From assembly GCF_003946395.1 (NCBI RefSeq), contig NZ_RHNZ01000008.1:62001-126000 (forward strand): a DNA stretch of 64,000 nt, in the 5' to 3' direction. Positions 1 to 8,380 of this stretch are shown here, one piece after another. The stretch is from Levilactobacillus fuyuanensis. GTDB lineage: Bacteria; Bacillota; Bacilli; Lactobacillales; Lactobacillaceae. The position numbers and the translations under genes are program-made. Numbering within the stretch: position 1 is the first letter of the stretch; each line of letters starts with the position of its first letter. Under the pieces are notes generated by a model. It did no database searches. It saw nothing but the letters and a program-made list of their open reading frames with translations, and was not told the DNA's origin.

Positions 1-359
1 TCCGTGGTCGTGACGACATCGGCATCGAGATAGATGGCCTTATCATACTGCGGGAACATTGCGGCAATGAAGAGCCGGTAGTAGATGGTCAAGGTGAACA
101 TATTTCCCCGCAGCTTCATGTGCTCGCCGGCGAGCTGCTTCATCAAGTCATCACTGACTGTGACAAAGCGAATCGATACGTTATCGGTCGCCAGCTGACC
201 CAACCGCTCACGGTTCTCCGCGTTGAGGTCCTCGTATAAAACAATGAGATCGTACTGCTGCTGATCATCGGCATTGGTAATAATTGAGGTCATCGCCACC
301 GAAAGAAACGGGGCATAAGCATCGTTGATTGAAAAGAACACTGGAATTGGTTGGGTCAT
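1..359 (-). CDS. GT8-family glycosyltransferase, N-terminal fragment
   Basis: The reverse strand encodes about 119 codons beginning MTQPIPVFFSIND and running off the window edge, so the C-terminus is missing. ATG lies at 357-359 behind an AAGGAGGAGATT ribosome site. Residues 110-116 read YLDADVV, the metal/UDP-sugar-binding DxD signature of family GT8 galactosyl/glucosyltransferases. It is 13 bases downstream of another GT8 gene and belongs to the same minus-strand operon as the acyltransferase beyond it. The acceptor cannot be read from sequence; a cell-envelope glycan or glycolipid is an inference from the neighbours. Confidence 0.8.
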   Translation of the reverse strand, partial: MTQPIPVFFSINDAYAPFLSVAMTSIITNADDQQQYDLIVLYEDLNAENRERLGQLATDNVSIRFVTVSDDLMKQLAGEHMKLRGNMFTLTIYYRLFIAAMFPQYDKAIYLDADVVTTT

Positions 360-372
360 GTTAATCTCCTCC

Positions 373-1194
373 TTACAGGGTCACAATTAATTTTTCATAT
401 TCCGTCAAAATATCATCATATTCATGGAGCTTTAGCTTACTGTGCACGTCCGCGACCTGCCAGGGTTTGACCGTGAGCGTGTGTACCCACGGGAATAGAC
501 GAAAGCTGGTCGTGAAATGTTGAAAAACGGTGTTCGCTTTCAAACGACGTTGTTCGTTGTAACGCCGTGGCATCAGTCGTTTATGCGCCGCTAGACTATT
601 AATTGCCGATTGATCAGGCATAAACATCTCACGGTTCCGGCAAAGTTCACGGCTGCGGGCAAATAACCCCGTCCGCCGAATCTCCTTGAGATTGAGCAAG
701 AGAACACCAGAGTTCAGATAGTCGAAGTGTTCCCAGTTCTGGTGGAAGAACCAGCGCCCGTAGTGATCGAGGACTCCCGCTACCTCGATGCCCTGAATGT
801 CTTGGTGATAAAACAGCTGACAATTGCGCCGACAGATGACATCAGTATCCAGGTACAGGAGCTTATCTGGTAACGTTGGCACTTGATCGGCGTACAGCCG
901 GAGCATGCAGCACGGGGTAAAGATCGTCTCGAGATTGGCGGTCGGTGGATTTGCAGCGACCAAGGCCGTCACGTCGACTCGAGTTACCCGGTTAGCTGGA
1001 TTATCCTGCTTGACCAGTGCATCCAGTTCGGCCGTCGTTTCGGCAGTCAACGGATAGAAATGACGCGATTTATTTTGCATAAATGCCGTCAAAATGGTGA
1101 TATTTAACGGTTCACGAGTCTGCTTCAATAACGAAAGAATTGAGATTAACAGCCCCGGCTTCATATTGTTATCGCCACAATACAAAACATTCAC
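373..1194 (-). CDS. GT8-family glycosyltransferase
   Basis: A 273-residue protein with no signal peptide. The start MNVLYCGDNN follows the N-terminal beta-strand pattern of GT8 enzymes, and residues 113-120 (LYLDTDVI) carry the DxD motif that binds the divalent metal and nucleotide sugar. A later HYGRWF...YLNSGVLLLNL stretch matches the GT8 acceptor region, where the NSGVL motif is common. It starts three bases after the acyltransferase stop and ends 13 bases before a second GT8 gene, so all three are probably co-transcribed. Likely cytosolic and membrane-associated, adding a hexose to an envelope glycan or glycolipid; substrate unknown. Confidence 0.85.
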   Translation of the reverse strand: MNVLYCGDNNMKPGLLISILSLLKQTREPLNITILTAFMQNKSRHFYPLTAETTAELDALVKQDNPANRVTRVDVTALVAANPPTANLETIFTPCCMLRLYADQVPTLPDKLLYLDTDVICRRNCQLFYHQDIQGIEVAGVLDHYGRWFFHQNWEHFDYLNSGVLLLNLKEIRRTGLFARSRELCRNREMFMPDQSAINSLAAHKRLMPRRYNEQRRLKANTVFQHFTTSFRLFPWVHTLTVKPWQVADVHSKLKLHEYDDILTEYEKLIVTL

Positions 1195-1197
1195 CTT

Positions 1198-1944
1198 TCA
1201 TCCCTCCTCATAGGTTACGTACTGGACGTTGCTGGTTGCCGCACGCTTGGTCATCTGGGCTTGAATCCGCTGCTGGAGGTCTCGCTGTTGTTGTTTCGGC
1301 AATAAACTCTGGTCCGCTTCAAACGGTCCATCCAGATACACGACTAACCGCGGTCGCCGCCACCGACGCTTACGGTAGGTCACCGTCAGACAATAGGCTG
1401 GCACCTGCGCGACCACTGGAAAGTGAAACGCCCCAGGATTGAAGGGCCGAATGCCAGTGTAGTACGGCCAGACGTGTTCCTCCGGATAAATCATCACCCA
1501 CTCGCCAGCCGCTAATTTCCCCACAACTGTCCGATTGAACAATCCCAGTTGGTGGAGCGTCTGCGGCGTTGGTAAGGCGCCCCCCAGCGTCGTCAACGGA
1601 CCAAGCACCGGGATACCCAGGTTAGCGGGACTAGCTAGGACATTGAATGTCTGCCGCTTCCCAAGGTAATAAGGAATCAGGACGTCACCCGTGGGCTGCG
1701 TGTGGTTACCATATACGACGAAACCGCCAGGGCCCCCTGCCTTCAACCGCCAAGCATTCTTGAACGTGATGGCTCGGCCTAAACGACAGTAGAGAACACT
1801 GATGACCTTAGCCGTCGTGCGAACCAGTCGCTGCTGCCATCCTTTCCCGGGACACCGCCAATTATAATCGCCGGGTAATCGCCAATCTTGATGACGACTC
1901 GTTACCAAATCATCGTGAAAACTGTGATAGATCCGCTTTCTCAT
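1198..1944 (-). CDS. PlsC-like lysophospholipid acyltransferase family protein
   Basis: A 248-residue protein. GNHTQPTGD at residues 79-87 resembles the acyltransferase NHx4D catalytic block but has five residues between His81 and Asp87 instead of four. YPEEHVW at 153-159 corresponds to the PEG-type substrate block (motif III). The family transfers acyl chains to lysophospholipids or related glycerol or sugar acceptors at the membrane. Start: ATG at 1944 with TGGAGGAGGGATT upstream. It is first in a minus-strand operon with two GT8 genes, which suggests acylation of a glycolipid or wall-linked polymer. The altered H-to-D spacing makes the exact reaction uncertain. Confidence 0.75.
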   Translation of the reverse strand: MRKRIYHSFHDDLVTSRHQDWRLPGDYNWRCPGKGWQQRLVRTTAKVISVLYCRLGRAITFKNAWRLKAGGPGGFVVYGNHTQPTGDVLIPYYLGKRQTFNVLASPANLGIPVLGPLTTLGGALPTPQTLHQLGLFNRTVVGKLAAGEWVMIYPEEHVWPYYTGIRPFNPGAFHFPVVAQVPAYCLTVTYRKRRWRRPRLVVYLDGPFEADQSLLPKQQQRDLQQRIQAQMTKRAATSNVQYVTYEEG

Positions 1945-1973
1945 GGCAATCCCTCCTCCACCTTTTAAAAATT

Positions 1974-2026
1974 AAGTGAGTGCTCAATTACCAACTTCAA
2001 TATAGCATATTCTTTTCAGAATGCAA
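1974..2026 (-). promoter_or_regulatory. Promoter and possible TetR-type operator of the acyltransferase/GT8 operon
   Basis: On the minus strand, TTGCAT (2021-2026), a 16-base spacer and TATATT (1999-2004) form a good sigma-A promoter. Just downstream, around 1977-1986, lies a near-palindrome TGAGTGCTCA of the type bound by TetR-family repressors. No TetR gene is in the window, so the operator is inference. Confidence 0.45.
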
Positions 2027-2048
2027 GACCAAAGTTAAAGCTTTTATG

Positions 2049-2088
2049 ACAAAAAAGCGCCAATCCCCACGAGGACTAGCGCTCACTA
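2049..2088 (-). terminator. Rho-independent terminator after the ADP-ribosyltransferase gene
   Basis: Minus-strand hairpin AGCGCTAGTCC / GGGATTGGCGCT followed by six T residues, directly after the stop codon. Confidence 0.75.
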
Positions 2089-3054
2089 TTATTGCAATAA
2101 ATTTAAAGTAACCAGTTGATACGATAATTTTTCATGGTCAACCTGCGTCTTGGATTTTTTGCCGGTCGCCGTCATCATGGTTGTCGTCGTGTGTCCGGTC
2201 ACGTGTTGGACCTTAGTCACGATCAGCTTGGTATTGGGGTTAAGCAGATATTCCTTCTCCCCATGAACCGTAGAGATTGGATCCAGATAGGCGCCGTGAT
2301 ACCCCTTGGGAAAGTTGATTTTGAGCAAAACTTGCGAGGTAAATTCTGTCGCAACCGCGTGACTGGTGCTGGTCGAGGCGAAGCCGGGATCTGAATACAC
2401 GGCTCCTGGCTTGAGGGCCTTCTGATGCAGTGCAAGCCGCGCAACCTTATTCGACGTACCTCGGTAGACGGTCATGGGATGAGTCAACTTGAATGTCTTG
2501 AGACTTGCCCGCAGATCTTTGACCCGTTGACGCGTCTTGGCTGTCGTTGCCCGTTTGGGATAACGTAGCGCGTTATTTAACTTATCGGAGCCATTGCCGG
2601 TATAGTTGCCAATGACCTTGATCTGACGCTTACTGAGCTTACCAGCCCACGCCTTGGAGCGCTTGACCAATACCCGATAATCGTGCTTGGTCAGCTTAAT
2701 GGCCCGGTTACTGTAGGTATAGCTACCGGTATCGGCAATCAGGAGTGACTGGGCGTTCCCAGGCACGGTCACCACCGTACCAGCGGCCGTGCATTGCACG
2801 ACCTTGAGTGCCGTATTCTTGGGAATCGCCACACTGACAGGTGTCGACTGGTCGGTAGGCTGCGTCAGTGCTGTCACTGCGCGGTTCGTAACTACCTGTT
2901 GCGTCCCAGCCGAGGTATTGGTCGACGACTCGCTGTCGATGTAGATCAGCTCGGGTGATTTGGCCTTGGCGCTCACCGGTAGTGGCCCCATTGTCCCCCC
3001 ACCTAATGTGAGTCCAGCGGCTACTAACCCTAATAAACGGGTAACTTTATTCAT
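2089..3054 (-). CDS. Secreted ADP-ribosyltransferase-like protein (R-S-E class)
   Basis: Start chosen at ATG 3054 because GAGGAGGAAATTTC precedes it and a signal peptide follows (MNKVTRLLGL..., hydrophobic core, cleavage near residue 30); longer in-frame extensions have neither. The protein is 321 residues. Its C-terminal half has the three marks of clostridial C3/VIP2/iota-type mono-ADP-ribosyltransferases: TVYRGT with Arg198, FASTS with the STS motif at 227-229, and GEKEYLL with the ExE pair Glu266/Glu268. These form the R-S-E active site that cleaves NAD and modifies a protein target. The N-terminal 160 residues match no family I recognise. No LPXTG anchor or translocation domain was seen, so the protein is probably released, with unknown target. 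No immunity gene is evident next to it. Confidence 0.8.
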   Translation of the reverse strand: MNKVTRLLGLVAAGLTLGGGTMGPLPVSAKAKSPELIYIDSESSTNTSAGTQQVVTNRAVTALTQPTDQSTPVSVAIPKNTALKVVQCTAAGTVVTVPGNAQSLLIADTGSYTYSNRAIKLTKHDYRVLVKRSKAWAGKLSKRQIKVIGNYTGNGSDKLNNALRYPKRATTAKTRQRVKDLRASLKTFKLTHPMTVYRGTSNKVARLALHQKALKPGAVYSDPGFASTSTSHAVATEFTSQVLLKINFPKGYHGAYLDPISTVHGEKEYLLNPNTKLIVTKVQHVTGHTTTTMMTATGKKSKTQVDHEKLSYQLVTLNLLQ

Positions 3055-3206
3055 GAAATTTCCTCCTCTGGAGTGAGCACCACCGGATTTCCCCGCCGGT
3101 AATGCGTCAATCCTCCGCTCATGAGTATAGCACGGTTGAACGCCCTTTGAACCATTTAGGGGCAAATTTAATTTTTACCCTGGTTATAGACTCATCACTA
3201 CCCACA

Positions 3207-3239
3207 CAAAAGGGAGCGACCACCTTCCAGTCACTCCCC
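3207..3239 (-). terminator. Terminator of the amidotransferase gene
   Basis: Minus-strand GGGAGTGACT / GGTCGCTCCC hairpin with one G-U pair, followed by TTTTGTG, 24 bases after the stop. Confidence 0.55.
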
Positions 3240-3263
3240 ATCGTCCATCGCAGACAATCCTAT

Positions 3264-3932
3264 TTAGTATTGCGTGATATAATCTAAAATCTGGAACATG
3301 GCCTCCCGATTTTCCTCAGGCACTGGCGTCGTCTCGATAGATTGCGCCGTCTGATTCAGCACGGAATCTGCCACGTAGTCGCCATCGTTGACCACCATTG
3401 CGTGCACATTATCTTCCGTGACCTCCAGGTGAAACTGCAGACCAACTACGTTACCGTTAACCACTAAGCCTTGATTCTGAATCTGCTCGCTGGCAAACAA
3501 TCGTGTCGCATCATCTGGTAACGCAAACATGTCCTGATGCCAGTGAAGGACTTTCAGCTCTTCTGGCAAGTCCGGAATCACATCGGCCTGTCGGGTGACC
3601 GGTGCCCAGCCGACCTCCTTGACCGGCGCCGGACTAATCGTTGCGCCTAAGAGCTTGGCAATCTGTTGGGCGCCAAAGCACGCCCCGAAAATGGGCTTAT
3701 GGACCGCCATCACTTCGCGCATCAAGTAACGCTCGGCTGCGATCCATGGTGCATCGTCGTTGGGACTGATTGGCCCACCCAAGACCACCAGTAGGTCCGT
3801 TTCCGCCGCTGACGGCAGCTTGCCGTGTTGCGCCGGATGGTAAACGTAGACCTGATGGCCGCGAGCGTGGGCCCAGATACGAATGGCTCCCGGTCCCTCC
3901 TCTGGTGTATGTTGCAAAATATTCACACGCAT
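3264..3932 (-). CDS. Class I glutamine amidotransferase-like protein
   Basis: Start ATG at 3932 is chosen over an upstream ATG because CGGGGAGGTC sits seven bases before it; the product is 222 residues. The GATase fold is marked by the nucleophile elbow GACFGAQ (Cys85), the oxyanion segment VVLGGPISP near residue 50, and FHLEVT with His168/Glu170 completing the triad. Stand-alone enzymes of this GMP-synthase-like family hydrolyse glutamine or related gamma-glutamyl compounds; the physiological substrate is unknown. Cytosolic, monocistronic, with its own terminator. Confidence 0.8.
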   Translation of the reverse strand: MRVNILQHTPEEGPGAIRIWAHARGHQVYVYHPAQHGKLPSAAETDLLVVLGGPISPNDDAPWIAAERYLMREVMAVHKPIFGACFGAQQIAKLLGATISPAPVKEVGWAPVTRQADVIPDLPEELKVLHWHQDMFALPDDATRLFASEQIQNQGLVVNGNVVGLQFHLEVTEDNVHAMVVNDGDYVADSVLNQTAQSIETTPVPEENREAMFQILDYITQY

Positions 3933-4048
3933 GTGAAGACCTCCCCGATTCATTTTAGGCGATTATAGCAGGTTGCGTTGATGAGCGTGCCACCAAGCCG
4001 TCGGTTAACTGAGTTAGCTTGCAAAGCTTTTCCTCGCAACCTGGTGAC

Positions 4049-4082
4049 AAAAAGAACTATCACCAACCCGAGTGGTAGTTCC
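4049..4082 (-). terminator. Terminator after the small secreted protein gene
   Basis: Minus-strand hairpin GGAACTACCAC / GGTGATAGTTC followed by TTTTTG, 15 bases after the stop codon. Confidence 0.7.
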
Positions 4083-4096
4083 TTTAAATACAGCAT

Positions 4097-4639
4097 TTAT
4101 GCGTAGTACACTTCACTGTGGAAGCGATGATTCTTCATCTGCTTAGCAACTTGCTTCGACGCATAGTAGTGCTGGGTGACCCAAACACCAGCTCCGCCAG
4201 CTTCACTGAGCACCGCAAATTTTTGCCCATGATACCGTTTGTTGGCCACTTTATAATAGGTCCCATCCCCGGCTGATTGGTTCCACCCGCGAAGATCGGT
4301 CCAATTGGCTCGCCGAACGGTCATTTTCCAGCCAACGACCCAATTGGCATGCCGCGCCAACTTGTCCGGGTCAGCGTTGAGATTGCGTTGGTGAAGCTTA
4401 GAAGTGCTGGCATAGCGACTACCATTTTGATAACCCACCGTCCGCCATTTAGTTGCTGTAAACTTTACTTTGTCGTACTTGCCGTGACCATCGTAATGGT
4501 ACCAGGCGCCTTGTAGCTTCTTAGGAAAAGCTTTCACACTCTTTTGCGTGCTAGCTTGTGCCGTGGTTGGTGCTACAATCTGCGTCCCGCCAAGCGTTAA
4601 ACCACCCAGTAATGCCATGAATAAAAGCTGTTTTTTCAT
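4097..4639 (-). CDS. Small secreted protein of unknown function
   Basis: A 180-residue protein with a clear signal peptide (MKKQLLFMALLGGLTLGG..., cleavage near AQAS at 27-30). The mature part is rich in Tyr, Trp, His and Lys and has repeated short beta-type stretches (GAWYHYD, WVVGWKMTV, TYYKVAN). This is common in lactobacillar exported proteins that bind wall components, but I cannot assign a named domain. No LPXTG or membrane anchor. Monocistronic, with its own terminator. Function not recognised. Confidence 0.7.
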   Translation of the reverse strand: MKKQLLFMALLGGLTLGGTQIVAPTTAQASTQKSVKAFPKKLQGAWYHYDGHGKYDKVKFTATKWRTVGYQNGSRYASTSKLHQRNLNADPDKLARHANWVVGWKMTVRRANWTDLRGWNQSAGDGTYYKVANKRYHGQKFAVLSEAGGAGVWVTQHYYASKQVAKQMKNHRFHSEVYYA

Positions 4640-4792
4640 CAGTCAAGATCCTCCCCAGGATTATGTCGTGTGATTGATACAGCCATAGTATACACCAGCT
4701 GACCACGCAATTACCGTATAAAAAAATAAATAACAGCCCCCAAAGATTCGGCCATTATTTATCCTTAGACGTTGTTGATTTACCAGGTGATA

Positions 4793-6352
4793 CTACGACT
4801 GCACGGGATGTTTAACCCAGCCAAATAATTGCCGTAATATCGTGAGTGACCGGCGAAAGGATAGCGTTCCCAAGATCAGAAATGCTGGTAAATATTGAAT
4901 CAGGTACCGACTCCGACCACCTTCAAACAGCAGTAAGAACATAAACGCCCCAATAATGGTGAGGCGCAGGACCTGAGTAAACTTGTGCTGATTGCTCCAG
5001 CCAAAGAAGATGATAACTAGCAAGACAATCCACCAAGCCTGCGCTAAATAGCGAAAATCACCCAATCGGGTCCCATACAAGTAGACAAATTCACGAATAC
5101 TGCGCGCAAATCCGGTGCCCTTGGGCTTCGTGCCGTGTAAAATAAAATGACCTTCCTTGATCCAGGCAAAGGACCCATCAGCGCTGTTATTGCGTTGTTT
5201 CTTCACCAAGAAAGCCAGATAGCCCCAAAATCCGCGTTGCTTTAGTCGTTTCAGATACATCTTTTTCGACCAATCCGCTCGCGATTTCTTCGTCGGCAAC
5301 TGGGCCATCTTCAGTGCATCCTTAGCGTTATAGCCACCATCCCCTGAAATCCCCATGCTCATGAAATGGACCGCTGGAATGGCGCGCGCCGTATTAATTT
5401 TAATGTAGCTCTGCGTGTCGAGAACGTGATTACCGGCAACGTAGGCACCACCGCCGGCCATACCACTGACTAAGAGACAAGCGACAACGATGAATCCTTT
5501 GCGTCGCGTCAGCCCCTGCCAGTATTCTCGGCGAACCACCTGAAGCAGTTCGACTAAAACAATGGCAATCAGGGCCACAATGGCGGAAGGTTTCATGAAG
5601 TACGCGGCCGCCACGTTTAGTCCTAAGCCAACTGCCGCCAGTAACTTGAGTGACCAAGGCCACTGGGCATAGCTCAGCACACAGTAACAGAAGATGTAGG
5701 CCGAGACGAACGGCAAGACCCAGGCATCGGTATAGGGCACGATGATCATGGGAAAGAGCGCCAGCCAACCGGCGTGAATGTACATGGCCGTTGGAACTTT
5801 GCGGTGGTCGATCACGGCAACGCTGAGGATATTGAATACGGCGGAGAGATCCGTCAAGATCAGTGTGGCCCAGTCAAAGAACAACCAAGAGGTCGTGTGA
5901 AAGGCCGTCGCTAACCAGTGTTGGGCCAATAGAATCGGCAAGTTGTTCGAGTTTTGACTAAAGTACGACATCATATCGGCATTCTTGGGGGCAATCAGAG
6001 CCTCATGAATGGCCCTCACATCAAAGCCAATAGCCGGATGCACGCACAACACAAAAACCACCTGCCAGGCAACGGTCAGCAATAAAAGCGTGCCCGCCGT
6101 CACAGCTTGGTGGCGAACGAAGAGCCATTTAAACACGCGTGACACCTGAGGATAAGCGAAACCCACGATCAACACGGTAATGGCCACAATGAGGACAATT
6201 GCTGTAACGACCGTTGTTTCGCTCCCCGTCTTGGCGTTGTCACCCAAAACCAAGTTGGCTGAGGTAATCGCGAAGTATGTGGTTAAGCCGAAGAAGAAGT
6301 AAAACAAGCCCCGAATGAATCGGTTACCGTAATTAAATAACTGATGGTCCAT
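4793..6352 (-). CDS. XrtG-associated polytopic membrane glycosyltransferase (TIGR03766-like)
   Basis: A 519-residue integral membrane protein with about 11-12 hydrophobic segments and a large loop around residues 320-410. The GT-C-like layout (first extracytoplasmic loop carrying VHPAIGFDVRAIH near residue 110, then many helices) and its position downstream of an exosortase and GT2 gene match the membrane protein known to co-occur with XrtG in Firmicutes. Such enzymes use lipid-linked sugar donors on the outer membrane face. It would be the last gene of the cluster, 75 bases after the GT2 gene. The family is named from context and topology; a profile search would settle it. Confidence 0.65.
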   Translation of the reverse strand: MDHQLFNYGNRFIRGLFYFFFGLTTYFAITSANLVLGDNAKTGSETTVVTAIVLIVAITVLIVGFAYPQVSRVFKWLFVRHQAVTAGTLLLLTVAWQVVFVLCVHPAIGFDVRAIHEALIAPKNADMMSYFSQNSNNLPILLAQHWLATAFHTTSWLFFDWATLILTDLSAVFNILSVAVIDHRKVPTAMYIHAGWLALFPMIIVPYTDAWVLPFVSAYIFCYCVLSYAQWPWSLKLLAAVGLGLNVAAAYFMKPSAIVALIAIVLVELLQVVRREYWQGLTRRKGFIVVACLLVSGMAGGGAYVAGNHVLDTQSYIKINTARAIPAVHFMSMGISGDGGYNAKDALKMAQLPTKKSRADWSKKMYLKRLKQRGFWGYLAFLVKKQRNNSADGSFAWIKEGHFILHGTKPKGTGFARSIREFVYLYGTRLGDFRYLAQAWWIVLLVIIFFGWSNQHKFTQVLRLTIIGAFMFLLLFEGGRSRYLIQYLPAFLILGTLSFRRSLTILRQLFGWVKHPVQS

Positions 6353-6427
6353 CCCGTTCTCCTCCCTTATTGCTTATTGGCCCAAGATAGCTGATACTAT
6401 TGCTACCATCGTATTGCCGGTTGCATC

Positions 6428-7777
6428 TTAGTTCCACTCACTGCCCTTTTTACTGCGGAGATAATGCACATCGTGATGAACAACGTGTTTCGCCTCGTGC
6501 GTTTCCGTTGAAAAGGTCGCCGTGTTCCAGACACCGGGTAATGACATTGAATTGATGACGCCCACTAGTCGAATCCAGGAAACAAAGAAATTATAGAGTG
6601 GCAGGGACCATATGACCCAACTGATGCTGCGATAAAATTTTCGTTCATTGGTGAATTTAGCCAGTAATCGACCTACGCTGACATAATTGACCAGCGAGAC
6701 GAAGACGTACAGGAGATAGATCACAATATACGATAACCCTAAGACGACGGGCGAATACCGGAAGAATAGCAACACGATACTAGCAAACATCCAGATCATC
6801 TTGGGAAAGACGAAGGTGTGATCGATAATCATGCGCCGAACCAAAAAGTTCTTAAAGAACTGGCCCAATTGCGCGTTCTGCTGCATGTATTGCTTGGAGA
6901 CTTCCAGCTCACCACGAATCCAACGCTGACGCTGCTTGTAGAGCTGTTCCAGTCCGGATAGCGGTTCAATGTAGAAGATAGCATCAGCACAGAGCATCAC
7001 CTTGCGCTTCAGTCGTTGCCGTACTTGAAAGGTCATATCGGTATCTTCGCCAACCGTATCTGTATTATACATAAATGTATCCAACAGGGTGTCCTTACGA
7101 AAGGCTGAGAACGCCCCCGACATCGTGAACAATTCGTTATTATCCGATTCAATCGTCCGTCCAGATAAGAAGGCTTGAGCGTATTCAAAATATTCCGTCT
7201 TCTGGATAAAACGCAGCCAGCGGTCCTTGGTGCGTTTGATCTGATACCGTTGGGTGAGGATTGTTCCCGTCATGGCGGCCAGATCAATGTCGTTTTCGAA
7301 GTGCAGCACCATGTTCATCAGTGCATTCTGTTCCAGGACCCCGTCGCTATCAATATTGACGATATAGGTGCCAATACACTGATAGATGGCCCCGTTCAAT
7401 GCCTTAGCCTTTCCCTGATCCGTCTGAATGAACTGCATATTGAGATTGAAGTGATTCTGTGCTCGGGCAAAGGAACTAAAACTATCATCGGTACTCTGAT
7501 TATCGGCCAGCACGATCTGCATACTATCATTGGGATACGTGGAGTCATTGATCGACTGCAGGCACGCAAAAAGCGTATCCTCAGAATTGTAGACTGGCAC
7601 GATAATTGAGATAAAGGGTAATTTAGCCGGCGCGGAAAGATCCTTCATGTGCCGACTTTGACGCATCAAATGAAACGCCGAGATCAGCGATGGGATGATT
7701 TCAACAACAATGGGAATCAGGGCCCAGGTAATCCAAAAGCCCATTTGCGTTAGCGTTAAATTAATAAAGTAATTCAC
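6428..7777 (-). CDS. XrtG-associated GT2 glycosyltransferase (TIGR03111-like)
   Basis: A 449-residue processive-type GT2 enzyme. A membrane segment (residues 5-35) is followed by the GT-A domain: VPVYNSEDT at 60-68, DSD at 143-145, acid motif GEDTD at 243-247, and the QRQRW product-site motif at 282-286. Three or more membrane helices follow (about 310-420). The ED/QxxRW set is the hallmark of cellulose/hyaluronan synthase-like enzymes. The stop-to-start gap from the exosortase gene is six bases, so the two are translationally coupled. Established co-occurrence of this GT with exosortase G supports a role in making a glycan linked to the sorted proteins; the sugar is unknown. Confidence 0.85.
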   Translation of the reverse strand: MNYFINLTLTQMGFWITWALIPIVVEIIPSLISAFHLMRQSRHMKDLSAPAKLPFISIIVPVYNSEDTLFACLQSINDSTYPNDSMQIVLADNQSTDDSFSSFARAQNHFNLNMQFIQTDQGKAKALNGAIYQCIGTYIVNIDSDGVLEQNALMNMVLHFENDIDLAAMTGTILTQRYQIKRTKDRWLRFIQKTEYFEYAQAFLSGRTIESDNNELFTMSGAFSAFRKDTLLDTFMYNTDTVGEDTDMTFQVRQRLKRKVMLCADAIFYIEPLSGLEQLYKQRQRWIRGELEVSKQYMQQNAQLGQFFKNFLVRRMIIDHTFVFPKMIWMFASIVLLFFRYSPVVLGLSYIVIYLLYVFVSLVNYVSVGRLLAKFTNERKFYRSISWVIWSLPLYNFFVSWIRLVGVINSMSLPGVWNTATFSTETHEAKHVVHHDVHYLRSKKGSEWN

Positions 7778-7783
7778 GAATGG

Positions 7784-8380
7784 TTACCCTCTCGAAAAGC
7801 GTCGTTTGAAATTGGCATAGAGACTCTGCGACAATTGCGAATAGGTAAAAACATTGTAATACAGCATGATGACCAACACGTAGAAGACAATTCGGCCAAG
7901 AAGCGTGTGTGCCATAAAGTACCAACCGGCACCCCCGAAGTAGACCAACGAGACGACCAACATCAAGCGAATCACATTGGACAGGTAGATCCACAGGGCC
8001 CCCATGACCAAGTAAAACACCTTCTCTTGACGACTATACGTCGGGAAGAAGGCTAAGAGCCCTACGAATGCCGTGGTCTCAATGATTCCGGAACATTCAT
8101 AGTCGATCGACATCGTCACGGGATTCGTGCCGTTGCCAATATAAACAATGCCGTACTTCGTGAAGACCTGACACCAGTGTGTTAAGTCTCCCAGCGTGGA
8201 CACACCATTGATGACTAAATGGGTCATAAACCACACCCAGTATGGGTTGCCCAACGTAATCAGGATAAAGAACAGGCCAACGCTACCCGCGATAAAGTAA
8301 TACGCGGAAAGGTGGGCCCGTTTTAACACCGAAATAACGTAGAGCCACCCAATAATACCTAATAACAGGTAGCTACTCAT
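7784..8380 (-). CDS. xrtG: Exosortase G (XrtG), Gram-positive exosortase family
   Basis: A 198-residue protein with about six membrane helices. The exosortase/archaeosortase catalytic triad is visible: Cys96 in YECSGI, Arg138 in SNVIRL and His158 in AHTLLG, each at or near a helix end, as in XrtA and ArtA. These membrane transpeptidases recognise a C-terminal tripartite signal (short motif, transmembrane helix, basic tail), cleave it, and are thought to transfer the protein to a lipid or glycan. The gene abuts the substrate-like gene 8381-9073 with no gap and the GT2 gene with six bases. The short length fits the Gram-positive branch, which lacks the extra domains of proteobacterial forms. 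Confidence 0.88.
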   Translation of the reverse strand: MSSYLLLGIIGWLYVISVLKRAHLSAYYFIAGSVGLFFILITLGNPYWVWFMTHLVINGVSTLGDLTHWCQVFTKYGIVYIGNGTNPVTMSIDYECSGIIETTAFVGLLAFFPTYSRQEKVFYLVMGALWIYLSNVIRLMLVVSLVYFGGAGWYFMAHTLLGRIVFYVLVIMLYYNVFTYSQLSQSLYANFKRRFSRG

